Notes under the pieces: generated by a model
Told to the model about the DNA's origin: nothing
What the model saw: only the letters and a program-made list of their open reading frames with translations
Database searches by the model: none
Assembly: GCF_030269925.1 (NCBI RefSeq)
Contig: NC_085121.1
Coordinates: 8,883,501 to 8,947,500 of the forward strand
Source: Bombyx mori
Lineage: Eukaryota > Arthropoda > Insecta > Lepidoptera > Bombycidae
Length of the DNA: 64,000 bases
Direction: 5' to 3'
Shown: positions 46,670 through 57,138 of the stretch, one piece after another
How the letters are laid out: every line of letters starts with the position of its first letter
Numbering within the stretch: the stretch's first letter is position 1
Position numbers and translations under genes: made by a program

Positions 46670-47050
46670 TCATTCAGTGTTTGATTTATTTAATTTTAAT
46701 GCATTTTCAGATAATATAGGTCTATCCACTTGGCTGCTAGTAAAGTGCACTGGTGGTAAAACTGTTTCACCACATTCACATTTTCTCCCAGAAATATAGT
46801 CGAATGATCCGATTCTGCAACTGCATTTTTCACAGTTTAATCTACCTTTGGTCCATTGTTCTTTTTCAATTCTGGACTTAATCCATTCGGGCAATTTGTC
46901 TTCCATTAAATAAATCACTTTCTTAATGTCGTAACTGTTGCACTTCTGCGGATCACATTGAAAGTTCTGATTAGTAATAAGAGATATGTCATCGATTAAT
47001 TTAGTGCGACATTTTAGACATTTGATAGCATTCGATTTGCAAGAAATCAT
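46670..47050 (-). CDS. small zinc-binding protein, DUSP12 C-terminal / RNF180 N-terminal domain type
   Basis: This is a single open frame of 126 residues starting MISCKSNAIKCLKCRTKL. Visible zinc ligands are C11-x2-C14, C32, C37, C73-x2-C76 and C91-x-C93. Conserved blocks are LPEWI (53-57), EQWTKGRLNCEKCSCRIGSF (64-83) and KCECGE..LPPVHFTSSQVD. This pattern matches the zinc-binding module at the C-terminus of DUSP12 phosphatases and the N-terminus of the RING E3 ligase RNF180. No phosphatase loop or RING follows, so the domain stands alone unless an unseen exon adds more. Its function is unknown; a protein-interaction role is inferred. It converges on bystin, with 81 bp between stops, and a fold-back element begins 104 bp upstream of its ATG. 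Confidence 0.82.
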   Translation of the reverse strand: MISCKSNAIKCLKCRTKLIDDISLITNQNFQCDPQKCNSYDIKKVIYLMEDKLPEWIKSRIEKEQWTKGRLNCEKCSCRIGSFDYISGRKCECGETVLPPVHFTSSQVDRPILSENALKLNKSNTE

Positions 47051-47153
47051 TAGGTATTAAATTAATTCTGCGTGACAAAAACAAATTTTGTGTTATTCAA
47101 TTTAGGTTATGAAATGGATTTTGACATTTTGACAGTTAATATATTCTTTCTCC

Positions 47154-48400
47154 AACTGAAAAGTCAAAAGGTATCATACCATATAGCCTAATTTTTTATA
47201 TAGTTTTTATATATGAAAAATGATATGAAATGACATGAACTTGATTATGAAACATGGCATGAAATGAAATGAAATAAAAACAAAATGGAATGAAATGAGA
47301 TGAGATGATATGGGATGAAATATAATCTCAGTAAAATGGTGATCATTGATTACTGACACTTTTTTAGTGGATATTTTGGAGGATCCGGAGAAGTTACGTT
47401 CAGCGGCTTTGTTTCATTTTCCTACATTTGTGCACTTTCACAGATACTAAATAGTCAATAAACAACAGTTATAACACATTTAAACCTGAAGAAACACTAA
47501 ATAGGCAAAATAAAACAAATAACACAACGTCACTCCTCGCGTTCCCGCCAAAAAGTCTTGGCTTGGCTAACGCACAAACCGTGCCAGACCCAAAAAATAA
47601 AGAAGAAGAAGAAGCTTTTTGGCAAAAATGCGAGGAGCGAAGTTTTATTTTGTTAATTGAGTATTTCTTCGGGTTTATGTTGATGTGTAATTACAGTGAT
47701 TTTATGTTTAGGAACTGTGACAATGCAGAAATGTGGAACATGTACTCTATATATTTATTGCACTCCACCTCATCTCGTTTAATCTCATCCTATTTAATTA
47801 GATTCAAATTGATCAACTTCATCTCATTTCGTTTCATATCATTTTTCATATAAAATAATATTGTAAATTTTGACGTACTAAGTACGTAGAAATTATATTA
47901 AACTAACCTATAAGGTCTTGGAATCGTTGGTCGTAAATACAAAAGGACGCCATTTGTCATACTTTAAAAAAGAAGAAGTCTTTGGGGACTTCCGTTGGGA
48001 ACGCGTTCCCCCCAAAAAGTCCCCAAAGACACAACTTCGAATTGTTTTATTTTGTTTATTTTGTGTTTCTTCAGGTTTAAATGTGTAATAATGGAGGTTT
48101 ATTAACTATTTAATATCTGTGAAAGTGTACAAATGTGAGAAAATTAAAGAAAGCCGCTGAACGTAGCTTCTCGGGATCCTCCAAAAAGTCCACTCAAAAA
48201 GTCTCAGTAAATAATCACCATTTTACTGAGGTTTTATTTCATCCCATATAATCTCATTTCATTCCATTTAATTTCATGCCAATTGATTAATGTTCCAAAC
48301 TAATCAGCTTCATTTCATTTCACTTCTTATTATCTTTTTTTATAAAAATATATATGAAAGATTAGGGTGTATGGTATGAGATACCTTTGCCTTTTCAGTT
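47154..48400. mobile_element. fold-back element with long inverted arms
   Basis: The left arm (about 47154-47566) begins AACTGAAAAGTCAAAAGG, and the right arm (about 47975-48400) is its inverse, ending CCTTTGCCTTTTCAGTT. Both arms share ordered blocks over about 400 bp: a GAAATGAAATG-type repeat zone, CTCAGTAAAATGGTGAT, GTTCAGCGGCTTT, CATTTAAACCTGAAGAAACA. A third, diverged arm in the right-arm orientation lies between them (about 47610-47850). There is no coding capacity. The termini and target duplication are not fully resolved. Confidence 0.78.
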
Positions 48401-48436
48401 AGTAAAATAGAACTACTACTGCTATTACTACCGTAC

Positions 48437-50030
48437 AATGAGGTAAATAGGGACAAAATCGACCTTCAGATTGAATTTTAAAATAGTTCCAATTAAATAG
48501 TCACTGCTCAACCAAAGAAATAAGTTGAGTCTTGAACGTACCTAGGTGATAAAAACCGTTACATTATTTTAATTATTCATTTTAAAGAAATAATCGGTAA
48601 AATAATGGCCGTCCCAATTTACCCAGCGTCCGGGGTAAATTGACACGGTTAAGGGTTAAATTGGGATATTTGTAAGGGTTGTCAACTCGCAGTACTGCGA
48701 TATATAGGTAGGTGCCATATAATTATTTATATGGACCGAAATGATGAATACAATCCATAATTTAAGCACAATACACAACATAGTGTAAATTAAGCTGGTT
48801 TCTATTCCGAAGCGATGTGACGTAAATGATAATCAACAATACAATGATCAAAAAAAGTATGTGCATGTTATATTTTAGAAAATTATTATTTAATTTCCTT
48901 AAAAATCACAACTCTGAAACGAAATCATAAAATAGAATAAAAAATAGAAAACAAAAGGACTGGAAATGCAATAATACCATTTTATTTAATCAACGTTTTC
49001 AAAATAATCTTTGAGCAAGAGTAAGATATCAGGTGAATAAGATAAAAAAACAGCTCTATCTGATTACTGCCAATAATAACAAAAATAAAAGAAATTCTTT
49101 CTAAGCTAAATAACTAAACTCAATTAATTGACTCACTCATAATTGGATATCTCGGATTTTTTATTAATGTTACATTTAAAATCTGAGGCCTGTTTTTATT
49201 TGTGTGTGTTCGTTGTGAATGTTAACAAAATCATGATTCGACGCGTGAATAGATTCTGAAATAACAAAAGTTTTGATTCGTTTGAGTTCTTTTAACTTTT
49301 AATTTTTTTTATTGCTATAAAGAACATACGACCGGGCAGATATTACAGGGTAAATGTCGCGAAAAAATAATTATATATATACTTTTCTTTTACCTATAAT
49401 ACTTACATAAACTAACTGATAAACACATTAACCTTCTTTACATCACGCAATTAAGTGATAGTATAGGCTAAAAAATCTATTATAAGATATCAGTGACAAC
49501 CCTAACAAGCCATCCCTATTTTGTCTTTTGGCGTTCCAATTTTGTGTTTTCTCGTCCCTAATTTTTCCAGTCTCGTTCCAAATTACCCTACATACGTCCC
49601 AATTCTCCCCAAAAAGAAAGGAAAATATATACATTTTTTATTTTGTCGAAATATTGTATTTAAAATAAGAATATTGCAACTTACCGTTTGTTGTGGTATT
49701 TCCAGGTGTATTAAAAACTTATATAAATTGTGATCTTATTGAAAAAACAACGATAATATTACTTTTTTTAAAAGTTCTTTAAGCTGTTTTAAAACGCACT
49801 TTTCAACCACTATTTTAAATTTAATTAGACGACTTTTTGGGACCAACTTAACTCATGTTTAGCACTTCCATAGTTAACTTGGTTTTTCTTCTATACATTG
49901 ATAAATATTACCTTAAAGAAAATTAGGTAGATTCCGTGCTACAAGTACTTTGAGAGTCTTCCGCAGGTTTGTCCCAATTTTCCCCAGAATCCCAATTTAC
50001 CCCATGTCATGGTACTAGAAGACTCTGGCT
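48437..50030. mobile_element. pogo-like DNA transposon relic, copy 2
   Basis: The left end CAATGAGGTAAATAGGGAC and the inverse of the right end CATGGGGTAAATTGGGAT are similar. Subterminal copies of TCCCAATTTACCC or close variants occur near 48613 (left) and 49540-50005 (right). No transposase reading frame survives. The link to pogo rests on copy 1 at 40 kb, which shares left-end sequence. Confidence 0.55.
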
Positions 50031-50037
50031 TACACTA

Positions 50038-50528
50038 TACAGGGTAGAACTAAGGAGTGCCATTTCAGTGTATCAAAAAGTGTTCGGAAAGAGAGCGAAT
50101 TAAGGTGGCAAATAGTATCAATTGCTATTATTTCTATTAATTAATAATTTTCTGTTTAATTGATAATTCAACAAATTCAATTCATCCGTTATTTGTGAAT
50201 TATATTTTTGCCACTTTAGGTAAAAATTAACAATCAAAATGATTTATTCAATTTATTTCCTTGGACATTTGAAATAATAATCGGTTTTTCCAATTAGCTT
50301 TTTTTATGTAATATAATTATGAGTCACCCTTAGCGCAAAATTTATAATTATTAGAAAAAAAAAATTATTTATGGTTTTGGAATATATAACATATGATAAA
50401 GTTTCTGCATAAAAATAGTTATTTTAATGGTGAAAACTAAAATATATTAACTATAAGTTTAGGTAAAATTCCAGTGTTGGGGCGGATTTTTTTCCGGAGC
50501 GGCATTAAGTCTAAATCCGGCCCTGGAC
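50038..50528. mobile_element. possible hAT-like MITE
   Basis: ACAGGGTAGAACTAAGG at the left and the inverse of CCAGGGCCGGATTTAG at the right lie between near-repeats ACACTAT and ACAGTAT. The inverted match is weak beyond CAGGG, so the assignment is tentative. Confidence 0.3.
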
Positions 50529-50539
50529 AGTATACAGTC

Positions 50540-50960
50540 GCAGTTTTTTTCTTCTTTTTTTTTCTACCTAAGTTGAGAGCCTTGAGTGGCTATATTAGCG
50601 TAGCCTTAACTAGTAGGTGAGCTCACGGGGCTCAAACCTGATGACGTTGCTAACACGAACCATAGCAAGAGCAGTGCTTCGCAGAATCTATCACCGGGTC
50701 GGAAGCGCGACCCACTGAGAAGATCCGGCGAGAAACTCAGTGGGCTGTGTCTGTGGGTTAATTCGCTCGTCGGGCCCTTCGTCGTAAGCGACGGGTTCGA
50801 CGAGGACGGTGACCGGTGCTTGTATTGCCTAAAAGCACCGTTAATGGATCAGGAGGATCCGTGATGACGTGCTTTGGGTGACGTCGACGGTTTACCATTC
50901 GGTCTACAGGATCGGGTATGGTGGGGTCGCAGTATCCACTTCCATTATATTAACCATTTC
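50540..50960 (-). repeat. SINE-like retroposon, family B, long copy
   Basis: It is a minus-strand copy: poly-T, CTAGTAGGTGAGCTCACGGG, GATCCGGCGAGAAACTCAGT, GCACCGTTAATGGATCAGG, and a 5' part through GTCTACAGGATCGGGTATGG. It is the longest family B copy here. Confidence 0.85.
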
Positions 50961-53900
50961 TACTTCCTACACTAGCGCTATTTCAGCGAGTCTTAGAAGA
51001 ATATAATAGAATTTCGATTCATTGTTTATGAACCTATTCGACGAACGATCATCGATATTATTCTTGGGGCTTAGATCATTGTATGGATAGAATAATATAG
51101 CATGGTTAAGCTGTGTGGTCAGAATATATTACAAAACAAATTATATTTTTCTACGGTCTAGTTCTAAAATTTCAATAGAGTTAAATACTTCTCATTTTTA
51201 TTATAATTCTTTAATCGATTTAACTCAAGGGCACAACACACAGAATGAAAAACAATTTTCGCATGTGCGTGATATTTATTTCACTGAACATTTTCCATGA
51301 CAATTTAGCGCGTTATTATTAATGCGTCCAAACGTTTTACTATGTGATAAGTGCGTTTTGCATAACGATCCAAATATACTTAGGATTATGCATACGGTAA
51401 TAATTTACATGGACAACTACACAATAAATATAACAATAATGAACCAATGTACAATACAATGTATAAAATTATTAATCTAAAGCAAAAATTTGTGGCTTTT
51501 CGTTTGTCCAGAACATTAATTTTCTAATCAGTGCTTAATAACTATGCAAGTCATATAGACGATATGTTTAATGTAAATAATAATAATATTGTAACGATTT
51601 CAGAAAACAGGAATTGAATTTTTAAACTGCGCTTTCGTCATTAGACCATATATTATTATGGTCTTTAGAACATAGCTATGTTTCTACCGATTTATTATAG
51701 TAAGTAGTAATATTATCACGTATAAAATCTATTCCAGTTGCAAATAAAATGCAATAATATTAGGAAAATAAAACAAAATATAGTAACGTCATATTTGAAA
51801 TGTTCACACTAATAATGTATACAACATATTTCGATGTTTAAACAGGTTTCATTTCTTTCAAATAACTTCAGCTTTCAGCTTTCAATATTATTAAATTATT
51901 CTGAAAGTGACGCCGAAATCCGAAGGCATTTTTATAAAAAAAAACTTGTATTGATTTTCGATAAACAATTTAATGCAGTTTTATAGTATTGAAACATTTT
52001 AAAACTTCCATATCAACCCATCCATTCCATCAAAATGAATGCATGTTAATAGTTTTATATCCATAGCTTAATAATAAAAAAAAATTAATACGTACAGCCG
52101 AATTTAAGAACTCAATAATAAATATAGGAACCCTGACAAAATTATCAAACTGTTTAAAAGTCTTTGCTTTTTTTTAATTTTGAAGTAGATACAATGCTTC
52201 TGAAAATGAAGTTACACTAAACCATGCAATATACGAACAGCAGGTATCCAGTATAAAATAATCGCCAACACGCAACATGCATAACATAACAGATTTTTCT
52301 AGGCATAGTACAATACAAATACCTGCAATAACAAATCAAAATTTACAATTTTGTAAAATGTTGACAATTTATTTTTCAGTAACGATAATTTAAAACTTTA
52401 AAGTTTAATTTGAAGCTCCAAATTATTCACACATTTAGCGGATAATTAAAATTTGTGGTAATATTGAACAGATCGTTTTAGACACTTGAATAAAATTTTG
52501 AAAGTCGGCGTTTATCTGCCATTATCGTAGATTCTAAAGGGTGCCGATGCGAATGCGCGTGACATGTTATGATCAATCCTTATGTGTACTAATGCGATGA
52601 GCATACGTATGACATATTTATAAAAAAATCTTAACACTCTTCCTTTAATGTTGTTCGAAAAGTATTTTGTAATTGACTTTAAACAAATTCCTTGATGAAT
52701 TATAGGCTCATTTTAAACAAACCCGTAGCTCAAAATCTGATAACAATCCAAAGAAAGCTAAATGTGGAAGAAGGTTTTTGTAACTCTTCAGTTTGTGTCG
52801 GATTTTTATATGTTTACTTTTTTCAAATAATGTGGAAATTAGGTAACAATGAATGTTTTTTAACAACAAAAAACAGTTCTGCGAAGAGTTAATCGCCATA
52901 AATACATAAATTTAAGAAAAATAGACATTGCATTCAAGGAATTATTACAGAGTGTCTGAATCTGCAATATGTGAGAAATAGTGGAATTGGGCCAAATCGG
53001 CTAGTACCTATTAGCCGAGTCCAGGCTCGTTCTCAATTCTAACATGATAATATTTCCGATGAGGCAAGAAATTTAATGAGTCCGCTTTAAGTTGCGAGCA
53101 TGTGTGTGAATTTCATTCCAAAAATTTTTGAAACACGAGTTTCTAACTCGTTAACCTAGATTTTTGAGGCTGCCAGAACGTATTAGAGCAAAATCATTTT
53201 GAAATTATTTTTGTCGAAACTCATCAATTAAATTTAAAATGGAGCATTGAACGTAACGTCACCGTATGAAAAATTTTAGCATTACAAAACAATCGTGCGC
53301 TTAATTTTCAGCTTAACAATATAAGACTTTGATCACAGACAAAATTACAAAATACAATGCACGCGATAACTTTGCGCTGATGTTAAAATATAAAATTCTT
53401 AACTTACTATAATATTATACTTATTTAATTGTGTTCATTATTCGAAGCTGAGACAACCAGTTCTCTGTTAGTTCAATTCAAGGCAACGATTTGCGAAACT
53501 AGCGAGAATTTTCGCAATTTGTCTCCTTACCAAGCTACACTTATAATCTAGTAAAGATTTTTAGAACGATGTTTTATGGAAATCGTGATGTTGGGATTTC
53601 CCTTGCTTTGGGATTTTTTTTCGACTTTTCTTCAAACATACACATATTTTAGCAGGCATTCGGTTTAAGCACCTTTTTGAAGTCTTTAACAGAAGCATTT
53701 GCAGATCAATCAATAGAGACGAAAACACTCGTACAGAGAAAAATATTTTCATAAAATTACCTTAAAGTACAAAATTTAAAATGAAAATTATAGCGTTCCG
53801 TAAAAGTTAGAAGAGTGTTGTGAGACTTAGAGTAATATTTTCTCAGCAGATATTCGTAGTGATTGCGTTTTTCAATTCATTGTATTGTTGGAAATCTTTT

Positions 53901-56860
53901 TCTAAGTTTTTTCTTTTATTAGAAATCTGAGAAGAAATAAATAAACGATAGAGACAACTGTCAGTAAGATGTTTGCTATTAAGCTTCTATTCCATTAACT
54001 TGCGCTTTTAGGCCTGCTCATCGCTCATTTCGGATCATCTGTCATAAGAATTTATTCCAAAGTACCTTTAGAGTACCTTAGTACCTAAGAATTTATTCCT
54101 TAAGTATGTACTTAGTACTACTTAATGTTAAATCTTACCAATGTCAACGAAGTAATATTATAATTTATTCTATCAGCACACTAGCGATAAAAACTGTGCA
54201 ACTTGATAACTTGTTTAAAGGATTCTTTAGGGAAGTATTCATCTAAGTGTGAAATACTTCTTGAAAATAGTAATTAGAATAGTGCTGTTATTAGTGACAG
54301 TTAAAGGACAATTTCCCAAACATTCAGAAACATCCTATTCTACGGATATTTTGAGTTTAAACAATTACGATCTACAGTAAAATATCGATTGTAAGCAGTT
54401 ATTTAAATTTTACTTCATACCTCATTAAATGTAAGTTTATGACTTATGAACGAATACACCCTGTGCTTAAGCGCTAAAACTTCGCATTTTTAAGAATAGT
54501 AACATTAACCAGAAAATAATTTAATTGGTTTTTGATGTTTTGTTTGCGAACCGTGTAATATAGACGTAACCAGTTCTGTCAGTCAGAAATAAAGCTTGCA
54601 ATATTTCCAAAATTATAATTGCTTGTATGTAAAAGTGTTTTTTAAGCTCTTAGTATGGAATTTAATATTATTAATATATTCTATGCGATAAAGACAAACG
54701 GTGTTCTCCCTTGCAGTTACATGAAACCTCTCTAAACTGATAATGGAATGTAACTACTTTATGTCAACTATTTTATGAGATTTGAAGTGATTTGTTTTTA
54801 TAGAGGGGGATGCTGATTAAATATAGAACTTACTTTTCTGGACTGACTAATGTGATAAACGCTCCAAGCTGACTAACATTGATCTGTATTTAACATCTAA
54901 TTTAAGTATTAAATAGAAATCTCAGATCAAAAAAGTAGATCGTATTCTTTTGGTCTGAGGTACTACTGCGTTCATAGTTCGAATACAAGAGTATAGGTAG
55001 ATAGGTACTAATCTCAAATAGCGATAGCATTTCTCAAATCTACAAAAGCTATAACAATGCCTCTAAATCGAATTTGATTGAAAAGTAACTGTATTGAAAG
55101 TAAGTGAATTAGGAATTGACGAATTTACAAACCCACTAGAATATAATTAATATGTATTCCATAATATTTACAGTTTTTTACTTTTTTTGCTCTCGAAGAT
55201 GAAGCAGTCGCTTTTGTCAATGATACGGATATAATTCGTATGTTTTCGCCATTTCTACTACATATAATAAATGTAGACGATATAAACAAAACTGGAAGTA
55301 CATTTCTAACTATTCAACTAATTTCCTAAAAAAAACTATCATAAATGGAAATGTACGTAATATGTGTTAAAGCTTATTTGTCTTTTGCTAATTGTTGGGA
55401 CTTCTTTTCCTAATTCCTTTTCCAATCCTTTGTCCACGCCATCTATGGACGTTTCAAGAGAAACAACGAGCGCAAAAATGGCGGTAAAAAATAAAAACAC
55501 GGCGCCGCGCCGGTGCTATTTCTGAATATTGTTCATCAATATGCATAGAAAATTCTCGAGAATGTGAGAAATCGAAAGTGCGTAAAGGAGGTTCGAGTGA
55601 GTCAACTAACTTATTCTTATCCCAGTCCCAACAACATCAAACATATAACATAAGTTTAATGCCAATCATTTGTATTGTATGTACATACCTACACATTAAT
55701 AGGTGACAAAGTTTTTTGTTTTGTGAAAATGTGATGCGATAATATGAATAAAGTTACAACATAAGACAAAAGAACACAAGAAACAGGTTCATTTTAGAAT
55801 ACATTGTTATTTGGCAGGCGTTTTGTTTGAATAGTGATAGTATTAATTAGTAGTACTTGAAGGTGAATCTAATGAATCTTATTAAAATAATGAAATTCCG
55901 ACATGCTGGCAGAGAACTAATAAATGATACCTATTTGTATAGCACTATCTGAATATATTATTTAATACAACTCACTACAGGTGTTCGTAGTCCTTACGTG
56001 AATAATTATAGGATACGATTTATATTTACCCTTAATTTATTGTGGATTTTATTATTGCTTCTAATGATATTTATGTTGGCGATAATTCTTAATCCATAAC
56101 TACGTTACACATTAAAACGTAACTTCAACTTTTTGAGCCACAATTTTAATAAAACCTACATAAATAAAAATACGAAGATATTTATTATACTCAAAGGAAT
56201 GTATGAAATTAATTAACATGAGACAGTTGTTGAAACTCGCGTTATATATTACAATTATTGACAAATCGTGTCTCGTGAATTAGTCTAGCACAGTTTTAGA
56301 TATTAACTAGCTAAAATTGTAAAGGCAAGGAGCAAGGACGGGTAGAAAGCATTCATAGGTGAAGTACTTTCTTTTGGAAATACAGTTCATGGTATTTACG
56401 TAGTCTGTCAGTCTTTTAAGCCTCTTTCGGTTAACCTGAAACTTACACATAGATTATATTGTGGTACAAGCAAAACCATAATACACCATTAAATTATCGT
56501 TTAATCGTGTTCAATGCACAGAGTCATGTTATTTCAAAGGTTCCTTGTAATTACATGGAATCCCATAAATAACATAAGGTAAGAGTCAATACCGTCAGAT
56601 AGTGCTATTGAGGAAACGTTAAATTGTTAGATATAAAAAAAAATGACTCTTCTTAAAATCTGTAAATTACATAAAATTAAAGCACCCAATTAACCATCTC
56701 TTACTTCCAATTTCTAAACATTCTTACGTTGTGCTTGCTAGCTTTATAAATTTCGAGATTATCCACTGACGAATTCGAAGGAGTTCCGTTCGTCAGGTAA
56801 TTTTAGTATTAAAATTTACTAAAGGCAGTCGTTCTTGTCTTTTAAAATATAATACAAATG
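50961..56860. other. gene-free AT-rich DNA
   Basis: Nearly 6 kb without a recognisable exon, RNA gene or repeat with clear ends. All ORFs are short and AT-driven. The right part may hold 3' UTR of the ERG gene on the minus strand. Confidence 0.5.
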
Positions 56861-57138
56861 GACTCTTATCAGGTGGAAAGACCACCTTTGCGCGAGATCG
56901 CGAGGACGTGTTAGTTTAGGCGTTAATGGGAATACAAAATTGGTCCATGTATCGGATCGTGGTCGCTTCACAGGAAAGTTCTGGCGTCGTTGAACCTGGA
57001 TTGCGTGATACGCCGGCAGAAGTGAAAGCGCGCAGGCGGAGCCGGTGCGGTCTCCACCAGCGAGCCGCACGAGGCCGACTCTGCGAGCGAGCGCGCCGAG
57101 GGCCGGCAGCGGGGAGCGCTCGTCTCGCCCGCCTCACA

